Shown: piece by piece, positions 14,719 to 26,777 of the stretch
How positions within the stretch are numbered: position 1 is the first letter of the stretch
Layout: each line of letters starts with the position of its first letter
Assembly (NCBI GenBank): GCA_013396655.1
Contig: WBMV01001019.1
Location: forward strand, 198,789-262,788
DNA length: 64,000 nucleotides
Reading direction: 5' to 3'
Source: Campylorhamphus procurvoides
Taxonomy: Eukaryota; Chordata; Aves; Passeriformes; Dendrocolaptidae
Program-made: the position numbers and the translations under genes
The notes under the pieces: model-generated
Databases searched by the model: none
What the model was told of the DNA's origin: nothing
The model's input: only the letters and a program-made list of their open reading frames with translations

Positions 14719-15250
14719 GTCTGTAGCTATACCACCTTGGGCTTTGATCTTGTCAGATCTCATAAACTAAGCAAGATTGGGCCTGCTGTGTAATTGGGAT
14801 GGAAGACCTCCAAGGAAAACCCAGCTGTTGTAGGAAGTGGTGTTGGTCACTCAGTAGGTGGTATTCTTCATTCTGGCTCTGCACTGAATCAATGCTGTGC
14901 TAAGATGCTGCTGGAGGTATTATCTGTGCACCATACATAAATCTATGACGCTGACCAAGTGGGCTAATTAGATATCCCCTGGCACATTTCGTAAGAGCTA
15001 AAATTGTTAACTGCAGCATCCTGGACAAAGTCCAAACTGAGAAAATACATTATGCCAACTTAAATATTCTCTACAGCTGCAACTGAATAAAGTATTTAAA
15101 TACCTTTAATTCACTGTATACTGTTTTGTATCATTTATGTTCATTGTTAAACAACTGCCACATTTTACTCTAGAGGTGATGACATTTCACTGTTGGTTGA
15201 ACTAATTCCTGCATGGCCTATAAAGCACAGTTGCAGTGAAAAGCATCTTG
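14719..15250 (+). mobile_element. 5S rRNA-derived SINE (SINE3/AmnSINE-like head)
   Basis: Bases 14,719-14,838 align over the whole 120-nt length of vertebrate 5S rRNA at roughly two thirds identity. The order of landmarks is kept: CTATACCACC, GATCTTGTCAGATCTC, then the internal promoter blocks CTAAGCAAGATTGGGCCTG (box A and intermediate element region) and GGATGGAAGACC (box C), and finally a CTGTTGTAGG end. The similarity does not stop at the 5S end. A second stretch near 14,950-15,035, with CTGACCAAGTGGGC, TGGCACATTTCGTAAGAGC and ATCCTGGACAAAGTCC, resembles the body of known vertebrate 5S-headed SINEs. That makes it a SINE rather than a simple 5S pseudogene. The 3' limit is uncertain, and the A/T-rich part after 15,060 may be tail or unique sequence. 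RNA polymerase III promoter blocks are decayed, so it is probably inactive. Confidence 0.8.
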
Positions 15251-18200
15251 TACAAATAAATATTTACACGGAGCACTTTTACTGCTATGCAACTTGCTTC
15301 AAAGAATATATCATATGCTTTTGTTAGGCCAAGCTCTTTTTGTGAACAAAAAAATTAAAATGAATTGATTGTATTTTAAGCTCCTTACTAATTCATCAGC
15401 CAGGTAGCATTTAGCATCACTGTGTAAATTTGGGCAGATGGACAATATTTTCCTTCACAGGTAACTAAAATTAAAAACAAACCAAATCTTTCCAGATCTT
15501 CAGAGCTCCAAGAGCTTCAAATACCTTAAGATCAGATAAAATTGTATAAAAGTTTGCGTTGTGTAATGCTCAGTATATATAACTCTATTCCACACTGGTA
15601 CAGAATTCACTGAGCCGTTAAATAAAGTGCATTATTAAAATCTCAATGTTATGTGACATAATTATGATGAAGTTTGGAGTAACATCTTGAATTTTTATTG
15701 CTCTAAGATTTTCAAAGTTAAAATTAAAGCTCAATACTCAGCTTTGGTTTTTAGAACTCTGATAGCACTGCAGGTAAAACATCAGCAAGAAGTGAGATTA
15801 ATGGCAATCTAATTTTCTCAGAAGAAAGAAGCTCTGTTGTTAACATTCCAATTTAATTATTTAACTGTCATTTTAAAAAATTAACACATGATATAAGAAG
15901 CTATACATTGGATTACATTTGTATAATTTTGCCAAGACTGAAACTATGTAATTCAACACAATTTTATTTGGCAGTACTTATGTGAAAGGAAGAGTGTATT
16001 TAAATGTTCATTTTAATGACATCTTGTTTGAACAAGTCATAATAATTAAAGATATAATAACTTTATCAGCAAAATTAGCTGTCAGATCACTATTTTATTG
16101 TTGATCCTAGAATAAGATGAAATAACCCAGTAGAATATTTTTTAAGGGAGGGAGGGATGCTGAAAAAATATCAATGATTCTTAATCACATTGAGATCACA
16201 GATATTTTGGAGAAATGTGGGCCATCAAAATATAAGTAGCAATTCCTATGCTACCTTATATACTGATGTATTCTAGACATTCTGGAAGGAAATATTTTTG
16301 AGCAGCCTCAAGATTCACATGAAAAAGGAAGTCTTTTTCACAATTTACGTGGGAGGTTTTGTTATAAAGTAATCCAACAACTGTAGATTCTTACAGCAAA
16401 TTTTATTAACTAAAATCCTGGAATCTCTTACTGTCAATAAGAGCTCCCTTCATCTCACTCAAGATGCAAGGAGATGTCTAAACTCATTTGTGAGCCAAAT
16501 TCTAGAATCTTTTCTCTCATCTAAGCAATGGAGTTCATCTTTTTCTTTTTCAACATGTAGTTCAGTGTGTTCTGGCACATTTTATATTAAAAGGCTGTAC
16601 AAAAGAGGATGCAGAAAATGTACCAGGAGCAATAACTGAAAGTGAACTTTTCCAGCCCACAGTGAATGTTCTGAACGTTAAAATGCAGAGTTTAATGCTG
16701 TTGGATGTATTAATCTTCTGTTTAAAACAAAATAAAAAAAAAACACATGTCTTTCTTTCTTTACTTTAGAAAGACTTAAATATGTTGGAAGTGGACTACA
16801 GCCCCCATATACACACACATATATACAAAAACTAACTTGTACATTTCTTCCCACTCTAGATAGAAGCCAAGAAACCCTCCAGAATAATGGAAATAAGGGT
16901 TCAACTAATTTTAAAATATAAGATTGCAAAGTTTTAATTACAGAAGTTTAATTACAAAAGTTAAATGAAAGATGAAGTGAATACCCTTTCCATCTATTTC
17001 CTAAAATAAATAAATAAATAGAGAGCATCCATCATTTTTTCTTTATTTTTATCTAGCCTCAATTCTTTTATTTTAAATTCAGAGGAAACAATATTTAGTC
17101 CCAGAAACAGAATTTGGATAAAACACTAATTTGCCTATTATTTGTTAATTCATATACTATTTAAGAATGGGTTGAGATAGGTGTATTGAAGCATTAAACA
17201 AAGTTGTGGGAGATGGGGAAGAAAAGGGGGAAATCCAAAGCAGAGTAATTTAAATTCAGGCCTCAAATAAGCATGAATTACTCCTTCTGATGTTAGTGGA
17301 TATTTTAAAATAGATGTGGCCAGAGATTTCAGATGTCTAGAGTGCCACATCCACATTTAGGCACTTAAGTAACATCGGTTGGATTTCAAAATATATTAGA
17401 ACCGTAACACTCGCTGTTTTTGAAACAATGTTCTTCTCAGGTTATTTTTATTAAGTTATCTCAAGGCAGAGTTGAAGGCTTAGATATATGAGCCTGAAAG
17501 TTATGAACATTATTAATTATTTTTTCCAGAAATATTGTGATACATTTTAATGTGTAGCCAAAAATTTTACTTAAAGTCCTTTTTTAATTATCATACACAC
17601 ATGATGAACACAGACACAACAGAGAAATTTGTCTTTCCAGTGGTAAAACCAAAGATAGGGCTTGACAGAAGTCACATGCTGCTGACGTCCTGGGGACACA
17701 GGTGCTTCTTCCTTTAGAGAGAGAAATAATTTAGGTGCTTAGTTAAGGGTTCTAAAGATCACGTGTGGGCACTTAAGAAAAGATCAAGAAGTTGTTTCTT
17801 GGTTAGGCAGTAGGGGCAGGTCTTACCATGTTTTTATTGACCTGAGTGAAACATTCATTGAGAAAGTAAAAAAACATTTTCCCAAACCTCTGGGTTTGTA
17901 GTAATATCCCAAAACCTTTCAATAAGAAGAAACAATTGCAGTTTAGGAAATGGTGTGGTGAGAAAAATTGAAATTTTGTTATAAAATTATGTCCAATAGA
18001 TTAAAAAGAGGGATGGAATAGAATATCCTATTTCCTTTGTCTGCATATATTATATCAAACTACTTAAACATAAAAACTTGTCTTTTCCACTTTTGACATA
18101 ATTTCATTTTTGCAGAAATTTTAAAAGTTTAGCTTTAAGTACACTAATAAAAATACTTTATTGATTTTAGTGCCTCATATAGAATTATTCCAGTTACTGT

Positions 18201-18406
18201 CTCTTCCTTTCATAAATTCCTGTAGTTGTGCTTTAAATGGGACTTTGCACTACAGCCATAGCAACAAGTACTGGAAACAGTGGGAAAAATATTTAGATGC
18301 TGCAACCCTGCATTGTTTAGTGAATCCATGGTGAAAGGGAATTAAAGCAATTTACATCAGTTTAAAATCTGATCTTTTGCCTACTTTTATATATGTATAT
18401 ACACGT
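15251..18406. other. AT-rich non-coding stretch without recognised genes
   Basis: Only short frames without motifs. A short (AAAT)n run lies near 17,005-17,020. No mobile element recognised. Confidence 0.6.
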
Positions 18407-18436
18407 CTCCATCCATCCATCCATCCATCCATCCAC
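18407..18436 (+). repeat. (CATC)n microsatellite
   Basis: About seven uninterrupted copies of the tetramer CATC. It is short enough to be polymorphic between individuals. Confidence 0.95.
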
Positions 18437-20879
18437 CTGTATAAGACACAACGTAAATCTATCAACAAATTTACATTCAATAATACAAAAAAAAAGGAAA
18501 AGGAGGAAAGAAATTATTCACTTCAGCTCATTAGACAACTATGATCTAATTTCAGGACTCTGAATAAAAAAATCTATAAATTAAAATCAAAGTTTTCTTT
18601 AAAGGCAACTTATATACCCTCAGGTCCATTCTGTTTTACAGTGGATTAGATATGAGCAGACTGATGTGCCTTAATTTTAAATAAGTATGAAGTCGAGAGT
18701 TAAGGGTTAACCCCAAAACATGTGTTCTACATCATACAGAGAAGAGGAGGAACAAGAGGAATGGGAAATTGGCAGCACAGAGGACAACAAAGCCTTAAAT
18801 TCAATGTTGTGTTTAAAAGACAAGTAGTATCAGGACAGAATAACAGGCAAGAAGTACTTATACAGCTTAAAAGAAAGGTTTTAAGGGACTTGACAGCTGC
18901 AGGAAATTCTTGTACAAAACTATACCTGCACAGGTTAGTTTCAGAATTATTATGTTTTAAAGAGTGCTAAGAGGTTCATATACAGCTAGTGTAGACATCC
19001 TTTGCAAATCTAGCAGTTCTCAACTTTTATGTCTATAGGGAAAAAGAAAAAAGTCATTCATACTACATTTGCCATACTCTGATGAGTGATGGGTGATTTC
19101 CTAAGTCTATATATGTTTTCTATGCTTATTTCTGTAATGATTTTACTTTCAGTATTTCCAGTATTTTATATCAACCTCTTTCTACGTTTAGGACAAAGTA
19201 TTTTAATATAAACCAGAAATATTCACCCTACGATGATTCTTACAAATAATTAATTCAACTGATGTATATTTGTTTTAATTGACCACAGACTGAGTTGACA
19301 GATTGGTTGAGATTTAAATGCACCTCTGTGGGCTTATTCTTGTTTCCTCATGCACAACACCCAAGATTTTGCACACAGCCTAATGCTGGTATTTCCCTAA
19401 GATACTACTGTTGAAGACTTAACCTCGAATCACTTGCAGTAAATTGTCACTAGAGAGAACAAAAATGTTTAGATGTTTATGAAAAGCTATCCTGAACTCT
19501 CTGAAGTTGTGTTTTTTTCCAGATTGTTTTGGAAAGGCTTCAAATAGAGCCTTTCTTGTGGGATTTGACTCTTCAAATTCCATGTCCAGACACAAATCAG
19601 AAGTGGAGAAGATGTCTTAGAGCTTTAAAAGTCATGAAATCAATGTTACCAGAGAGAAGGGAGTTTTGTTTTTTAAACTGACATTTTTTTCACTCCAGTT
19701 TCATTTTGGTCCTCCAGCCTTAATGCCAACACAAAGGCATTAATTTTTCTCCTTTCATACAGTTCTGAGATATTTCAGCATTTTAGGGTTTACCCAAGTC
19801 TAGGAACACAGTCACTGGGGGAGTTCTTCTCAGCTGGAAGATTGGTAGTTTTATACAGTTAAACACTGGCTCATTTCTTTATTTTGTTGGACTTGTTTAT
19901 GTTGTGTGCTTCCCACTAAATTATAAACTGTCTGTTGTGTATTGGTTTTTTTTTAAAGTACTCAGGAGGTTGCATGACTTCATTTATACAGAGAAGTGTT
20001 CATGAAATCTTAATCAAAGTAGGAGCTACATTGTCAAAAAAAGAACTCACATTTCAATTCTCACAATTCCAAATGAAATTAGATTTTGGTCTACTTTTCC
20101 AACTTCTTTAAAATTAATTTTTTCCCCTTTAGTTCATATGTTTGCAAATTTATTATTAAAGATCAAGTTCACTGAGAAATCACTCAGTATTTTAATATAG
20201 ACTATTAACTCCTTGAAAAAGTTCTGCCATTGGAGGGGCTCCATTCTTGAACTCGATGAAGAATTTACAGAGACACTGCATTTCACTAAAGTTGTTTTCT
20301 CATTCAACACAGATTTCATCCAGTCTGAACAAAAAAGTCAGTCTACTAACAGCAATTAGTCTTCCCACTTGCTCCTTTGACACTCACATTTCAACAATTA
20401 CTTTTTATTTAATTACCAGACAGTGCTCAAAAGCCAGCTGTACAGAGTAGAACATTGTTCTTTCCTACAGTCTCTCTGAGGATCAAAACTATTCTCTATG
20501 CAAGTCATAAAGGTAGTCCCAGTGGTAGACATATTACTGAAATGTATGCTAAATGTATTTTTGTTTTCCTCTTCAAATCCATTAAGAAACTAGTATAAAG
20601 GCCTCAGTCAATACAGAATAACAGTGTTAGGAGGGACTGACAGCCTCTCTATTATCTTATTGTAGTTTGTGGTGAGAGATAAACGTAGGGTACTACTTAG
20701 GTTAGTTCAATTCTCCCATGAGAAAAATGGATTCTGACAATTCATTCCACAGAAATATTATACGACAGGAACTTCCTCTTCTGTTAGGTACCTAGCTGGA
20801 GATTACACACTTCTCTTAAAGAATCAGCAAAAGAGAGAAACATCTCTCCATGCTACAGTTAGATACTTGACACTATAGA
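18437..20879. other. AT-rich non-coding stretch without recognised genes
   Basis: No supported gene or transposon. A loose similarity of 20,605-20,650 to an inverted CR1 3' end was considered and not accepted. Confidence 0.55.
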
Positions 20880-21505
20880 GGGGAACTCAAATTATATTGC
20901 TCACAGCAACCCTGAGTTGAATGAATGCTAACACCTCTGGAGCAGTTCTCTGCATGGCAGCAGCTGAGTGGGACAAAGCTCCACAGCCAATACTCCCTCA
21001 GCATACAGGAATCACCACACTGGTCTCCCCAGGAGCTTCTGGGCTAAAGGGCCAGATGGCCAGATGGCCACAGGATAGGTGGGCACTCTTCTCCACTCTG
21101 CAGGACACAGGCATAACCACACATCATATAAAGGAAGTACAGTCCATGCTGCGCTTGGGTGTGAGGGACTGGATTCATGTCTCACTGGAATGTTTAATCG
21201 GGTCAAATCAACAAATTTGGGACAGGGAGGAAGGGGACCAGGCCTTCAGTACTGGGAACCATATGGCTTCCAATGCAGACCGTGTGGGTGAGTGCATGGG
21301 AATCAGGAGACTGGCTGGTTGATCAAAAAAGGCCCTCCTGGTAGCCTGCCCGCACCATGCCCCTCGGAGCCTCTGACTGGCTGTACGGCCCCTCACTCTG
21401 GCCTGGAGGGTACTGAGTGATCAGTGAACTGGTTGTTCCATATGGGAGGGGTGGCCGCAGTGGCCGAGGCACATAAATACAGGAACATGGGGGCACTTTT
21501 GCTTT
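20880..21505 (+). mobile_element. GC-rich interspersed repeat, copy A (possible LTR)
   Basis: This block is clearly richer in G+C than its flanks. The part from about 21,160 shares an ordered set of blocks with 45,645-45,980: a GGGACTGGATTCATGT-like start, GGGGACCAGGCCTTCAG, CCTGGTAGCCTGCCCGCACC, CTCACTCTGGCCTGGAGGG, and GGTGGCCGCAGTGGCC followed by ACATAAATAC. Two diverged copies with the same order and orientation show a repeat family. The TATA-like ACATAAATAC close to the 3' side and the TGTG start near 21,160 would suit a solo LTR of an endogenous retrovirus, but I could not find both LTR ends or a target-site duplication. The part at 20,880-21,159 has no counterpart at the other locus and may belong to another element. 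A 133-codon frame inside it is not supported as a gene. Confidence 0.55.
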
Positions 21506-24084
21506 CTCTTTTAAAACAAAATGAAAATCAGATTTTTACACTTTCCAGTCTTTGATTGCATATGTGTATATAATCTTGGAATAGAATGTGAAAATTTCCT
21601 TTCCTGGGAAAAAGAGTTGATGTTTGTATTACTTTGACCTGCAACGTACTGATAGATTCTGAATAACAAAAATGCAATAGATTGTTAAACATAGGTACAG
21701 ACAGTGCTGATGGATGCATGGACTTAGAACTTGCCCTTTGGAGTTATGCATAAAATTGAAGCCAGGAAAACAAACAAACAATAAAACAAACAGAAGCATA
21801 TTAAATTCAGTTTAAGTAGTCATTTAGGTGTTTATAAATGGAATGGTAACGAAATAGATGTCTTTTAGAGGAATACTGCTCACCACTCTGTCAAGACTTA
21901 ATAGGGAAAAGGAAAGTTGTGCAGAAGAGGGAACGAGAAGTTATATAACTAGGAAGGAAAAAAGGGAGAGAGAAAAATTGTAATATCATAAAATTTGAAT
22001 ACATATCAGTATTAAAGTGCTAGCAACACTTTAAATGGAGGGCCTTGAATGCTGATTCATATATATAATTTCTAAGCTTCCATATGATCTTTTTAATGAA
22101 ATTGAATTTCCACTGATTACTAAAAGCCGGTTTATGTAAGATGAGCAACTACATAGTTGTTCTATTACATAGCTGTTAAACCTCAGTAAATACCTTTTTA
22201 GGAATGATTTGGTGTTTAATTAGCATACAATAACTCTCCTCTTAAAACTAAATTAAATCCCTATTTGAGACACTTAATTTAAAGTGTTAACAAAATGTGC
22301 ATACCTGCAAGGTGGTAATTTCAGATTTGTGGTAGCAGTCAAGGTCTAGTAATTCTGCCTCGCTGAAGGTTAGAAAATCTGAACTCAGTTCACAGTTAGG
22401 TAATTTTTAACCCAATTTTCCATGTACCATGATACAAATGCAAGACAGAAAGTGATCATGCTGCCGTTATTTTTCACTCTTTAATTAATTTTGAAATCTA
22501 ATCACTAAAATAATCAGTAAAATAACACAAAAATAGTTAAGTATTATTCAGTTTGCTATTAGAATTGTAATGTGTTGATGAATATTTAGACAAAACTAGT
22601 GTTAATTGAGGTTTCATTTTCTGTTAGGGCAACATTTTCATCTCAAGAAATTGAAAACTTCTGTATGCCCTATGGGATTTGCCTCGTATACCAAGCTTCT
22701 TTCTTTGCCTTATATGGAGAGTGCTTCAGGTCTGTTGCTATTTTGCAGACTATCAAATCTTAGAAGTAGCAGTAAGAGCTAGAGAAGGTCAGAATGCTAC
22801 CACTATGCACTTGAACTTAGAGCATATCTATCTATTTCTTCTATCTATTTCTGACTTTACTATTAACTTTACTCTCAAGCTTTGACCAAGCCAGGGATTG
22901 ATGCAAACCAGTGCAGATCCAAAGCCAAAAAGAAAAGGCTTAAGCCTCAAGAAAGTAGAGCTGAAAGAAACCCAAGACTGTTCCACAGTGCTACTGCAGA
23001 TTGTTGGGTTTCTGTGCATGATGTTCTATGCAGTCAGCAGACTGCCTGCCTGAAGGGACAAAGCCAGCCAGAACAGCATACCTAGACCTAACCAGTAAGC
23101 AAATATGTCTGCAGGGGAAAATCCCTACCCGGCCTTGCAAGAGATGACCCTGTACCCTCTGGATTCCTGTCCTGTGTGAAAGGCATAGTCAAAGGATCAG
23201 GTAGAAGTGGTACTATTACAGCAGCTCTTCCTATGCCTCTACACTGAGCACAGACAAGTTACTTTCACAGAGAACTGTAGCTTTTTAAAAATTTGTTTTC
23301 TGTCTAATGCAAAAAAGTGAGAAATCATTGAGATCTTTAGAAGACAAAACTCATTTTCCAGCAAATTCCATGCATGTATGACCAAATATGCCATCTTGTT
23401 GACCAAACACACTAGATACACAGTCAATCAACAAATAACCCCACAACGGGCTATCTAGAGATTCCACATAACATAAATTCAATCCCGTGTGTGCAACCCT
23501 TTAGTCCTTTTAACCTGATCCTCCTTTGTCACTTCTGCACATGTAGTGGACTCAGAGCAGCAGCTATCAGAGAAGCAGAACACCCGGCAGAAGGTACTAT
23601 GAAATACCAAGCACTCTCACGGCTCCCAAGCTCACTAGTAGCTCATTAACAGGCATTTAAGGTGCTGGGGATTTCCTACCACCCCCTAAAGCCACAGAGG
23701 TTCAAGGGAGCCCTTTGGTCAGGCATCTAAATGTAGTTATCCCCTTTTCTAGTGCAAAGCATAATTAGGGTAATTTTCAGGTTGAGATGCTTGATTCATG
23801 CAGTGCTGGAGCCTGAAGCCCAAATGAGACTTTCCCTCCCCTGGCAATTCACCTGCTTAGCACTTGGACCACAGGCCAAACCACTCAAGTCCTGATGGTC
23901 TTCTGAAGACTAAATTTACATGAGCAATGCCTTCTGGCATCTGTAATTTAAAAAAAGAAGGATTTTTATTATTAGTTTCAAAATTACATGAAAATAATGT
24001 CATGTCCTTGTCTGATGATAAACTGATGAGCTGCATGTAGGCAAGGATATTTCAGAAGTGGAACTGAATTAACTTAGTTTGTTA
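21506..24084. other. Non-coding stretch upstream of the RTE insertion
   Basis: No gene recognised. Bases 22,880-23,240 are somewhat richer in G+C than the rest and contain a 67-codon frame without a known motif. The final bases, TGAAGCTA at 24,085-24,092, form the left target-site duplication candidate of the RTE element. Confidence 0.55.
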
Positions 24085-24092
24085 TGAAGCTA
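24085..24092. repeat. Left target-site duplication candidate of RTE copy 2
   Basis: TGAAGCTA lies directly before the first base of the element and recurs exactly at 27,245-27,252, directly after the GATGATGATG tail. Confidence 0.6.
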
Positions 24093-24834
24093 CTTCTCCA
24101 TGGATATCCCCTTGTCGTGGGGGAGAAGCTTGGTGCCCTTATGAGGTTGGGAGCTGTGCTGGTGGTGGTACATGCCTCTGGTAGGGTCTCCCATGCTAGT
24201 CAGGTCTCAACTGAAGGGTGAGACAAAGTGCGTCCATGGGCAAGATGGGCTCGCTATCCTCCTGGCAACCATCCTAGGAGAAGGACAATTTTAACTCCAA
24301 ACCTGGGCAGATGGAGCTTGCTTAGCCTTGTAAGGCCAAACCTATGTCCTGAGGACTTTGCTGTCACCGTCCGAGTTTGCTTGGCCCTGGCAGGTGAACC
24401 TTAGGAGTAAGGGGTGGGGCCAGTTCTGTGAGCGCTGCGCCTCACCTAAAAAATACATTGCGCAGGCTTTAAGGGATCACCCACACCTGCAAAGCCCTGT
24501 AGCGACAGGTGAGAGGTGAAACAGCAGGTGGTAAGGTGCACAGGAAGCTGCAACCCAAACCCTGCATGCAGGTGGTTCAGGACATTGGTCGCTCGAGACT
24601 GACCCCAGAGATGACAGTCTGGTTTAACAGCATCCTGAATGACCAAGCAGCCTTTTTCAAGGAGAGCACTGCTTGCTCCACATGGAGAGGGGCCTAGAGA
24701 AGGTGGCCGAACCAAAGCTCATCTCCACCTTTCACCAGGTTGGCTTGCTGCAGCCAACGGGCATCTTCCTTGCGGTCAAACTCTAACGAAGACAAAAAGA
24801 CAAAGACATACATCTGCCTTCAAAGGTGTGTTCA
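24093..24834 (+). promoter_or_regulatory. 5' leader of RTE copy 2 with a terminal hairpin
   Basis: The leader has clearly higher G+C than the host flanks. Its first 36 bases can fold: CTTCTCC at 24,093-24,099 pairs with GGAGAAG at 24,122-24,128 around a loop with CCCCTTGTCGTGG. The motif CCTTGTCGTGG near the start recalls the 5' ends of related LINEs in other animals. Such leaders are thought to carry the internal promoter, but no promoter element can be named here. A 62-codon frame at 24,509-24,697 is not recognised. Confidence 0.5.
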
Positions 24835-25595
24835 AACTGACAATCACATGTTGGAACATTAGAACCATGCTTGATTCTGCGGATGTTGGACATCCTGAGC
24901 ATTGTTCTGCTCTAATTGCCCATGAACTGTCACAACTCAACATTGACATTGCTGCTCTCAGTGAAATTTGTCTCCATGAGGCAGGCAGCCTTAAAGAACA
25001 GGGTGCCGGCTACACACTCTGTTGGTCAGGCAAACCCAAAACTGAAAGTCACCTCTCAGGAGTTGGTGTCATGATTAGAAACTCCATTGCCTCCAAATTT
25101 GAAAATTTGCCAACAGGTTATTCCGATCGCATTATCTCCTTATGCTTCCCACTACACATGTTGTTCTCTTCAGCATATGTGCACCAACTCTCCAAGCTGA
25201 TCCTTCTGAAAAAGACAAATTCTACACCAATCTGTGCCACCTTATCCAAAAGGTTCCTGCAGATGACAAGATCATAATCCTTGTTGACTTCAACGCCAGA
25301 GTAGGAAAGAACAATGAAGCCTGGAAAGGAGTACCAGGCAAGCATGGTGTTGGAAACTGTAACGCCAATGGATGCCAGCTGCTAGAATATTGTGCAGAGC
25401 AGCAGCTCATCATCACCAACACTACCTTTCAGCAGAAAGACAGTTTGAAGACAACCCAGATGCATCCTCAAACCAAGCACTGGCACCTCAGTGACTATGT
25501 CTTGGTGCAACAGAGAAATGTTCATGATGTCTGGCATACCCCAGTGATGTCTACTGCAGAATGCCAAACAGACCATCACCTTGAGGGGTGGCATT
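24835..25595 (+). pseudogene. AP-like endonuclease domain of RTE copy 2, frameshifted
   Basis: In target-primed reverse transcription this domain nicks the target DNA. The frame opens with TCWNIRTM (the Asn-containing first motif), then IAALSEI carrying the acidic residue (a Glu; the usual following Thr-Arg is changed), GVGVMIRNSIASK, and DRIISLCFPL. Around 25,145-25,170 the homology moves to another frame, which continues with VLFSICAPTLQADPSEKDKF, VDFNARVG (the Asp-x-Asn motif), NTTFQQKDSLKTTQMHP, HLSDYVLVQQR and a final TDHHL carrying the catalytic His. All the catalytic landmarks are still readable but spread over two frames, so no intact protein is made. The usual Gly before the DFNARVG motif is Val here. 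Confidence 0.85.
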
Positions 25596-26440
25596 CCAAG
25601 GAGGAGGCACAATGTCAACAATCTTGAAACAGCCTCAGTGGGAGAAAGCTTCCAGGTAAACCTTCAAACTAGACTTGAAGATCATCTGTCTCATAAAGTG
25701 CTTTGGCAGCATATTAAAAATAGCATCCTGCAGTCCTCTGAAGAATCCTTAGGGTTCTCCTCCAATAAAAACAGACTGGTTTGATGAAAACAATCAAGAA
25801 ATCCAGGAATTGCTGTCAAAGAAGAGAACTGCTCACCAAGCACACCTCACTCAGCCATCTTGCCACGTAAGAAAAGCAGCCTTTCATCTTGCATGCAGTA
25901 AGCTCCAATAGAAACTTCGAGACATCCAGAACAAGTGGTGGATCAACATAGCAGAAAAGACTCAACTATGCGCAGACTTGGGTGACCACAGAGGATTCTA
26001 TGAGACTCTGAAAGCAATGTATGGACCCACTTATGGTTTTAAGCCCCCTACTCTGTGCAGATGTCCAAATGCTTCTCACAGATAAAACGTCCATCCTGAA
26101 TCAATGGTCTGAACATTCTCAGACTCTCTTCAGTGCCAACCGTGTAGTCCAAGACTCAGCAATTCAACACATTACACAAAAACTGGTGAAAAATTAATTG
26201 GATCTAGCCCCTACTATGGAAGAGACTCTTAAGGCCATACAGCAGGTGAAAACTGGCAAGACAGCTGAGATTGATAGAATCCCACCTGAAATCTGGAAGC
26301 ATGGAGGCCAAGCACTCCATGCTGCTAAGTTTCATGAGCTCATTGTGAGTTGCTGGGAACAAGGCGAACTACCATCAGATTTCTGTGATGCAGTCATCAT
26401 CACCCTGTACAAGAAGAAAGGAGAAAAAGCAGACTGCTCA
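25596..26440 (+). pseudogene. Linker and N-terminal reverse transcriptase of RTE copy 2, broken
   Basis: Following the endonuclease, the translation continues with stop codons through a linker (WWINIAEKTQ, DHRGFYETLKAMYGPTYG, LLTDKTSILNQWSEHSQTLF) to the first reverse transcriptase block (PTMEETLKAIQQVKTGKTAE, IPPEIWKHGG) and to ITLYKKKGEKADCS, directly before the gap. In relatives the next residues form the NYRGI motif and then the finger and palm motifs with the YxDD-type active site, all of which would lie in the gap. In-frame stops near 25,785, 25,911 and 26,195 show decay. The domain copies element RNA into DNA in intact relatives. Confidence 0.85.
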
Positions 26441-26777
26441 NNNNNNNNNNNNNNNNNNNNNNNNNNNNNNNNNNNNNNNNNNNNNNNNNNNNNNNNNNNN
26501 NNNNNNNNNNNNNNNNNNNNNNNNNNNNNNNNNNNNNNNNNNNNNNNNNNNNNNNNNNNNNNNNNNNNNNNNNNNNNNNNNNNNNNNNNNNNNNNNNNNN
26601 NNNNNNNNNNNNNNNNNNNNNNNNNNNNNNNNNNNNNNNNNNNNNNNNNNNNNNNNNNNNNNNNNNNNNNNNNNNNNNNNNNNNNNNNNNNNNNNNNNNN
26701 NNNNNNNNNNNNNNNNNNNNNNNNNNNNNNNNNNNNNNNNNNNNNNNNNNNNNNNNNNNNNNNNNNNNNNNNNNNNN
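26441..26777. other. Assembly gap (337 N) inside the RTE reverse transcriptase
   Basis: The run of N interrupts the element between the KKKGEKADCS motif and the C-terminal WAGHVSRM region. Related elements have several hundred residues between these points, equal to roughly 1.1-1.2 kb, so 337 bases is too short unless the copy has an internal deletion. The written gap length is probably an estimate. Reading frames drawn across the gap are meaningless. Confidence 0.95.

Noticed and set aside
14719..14838. Functional 5S rRNA gene
   Set aside because: About a third of positions differ from vertebrate 5S RNA, the pairing is lost, and the similarity continues into a SINE body.
20605..20650. Inverted CR1 3' end
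   Set aside because: ACAGAATAACAG and GGAGGGACTGACAG recall the antisense CR1 tail, but the following sequence does not continue as CR1.
20921..21322. 133-codon plus-strand reading frame
   Set aside because: It lies in a GC-rich repeat with a diverged copy elsewhere that does not keep the frame.
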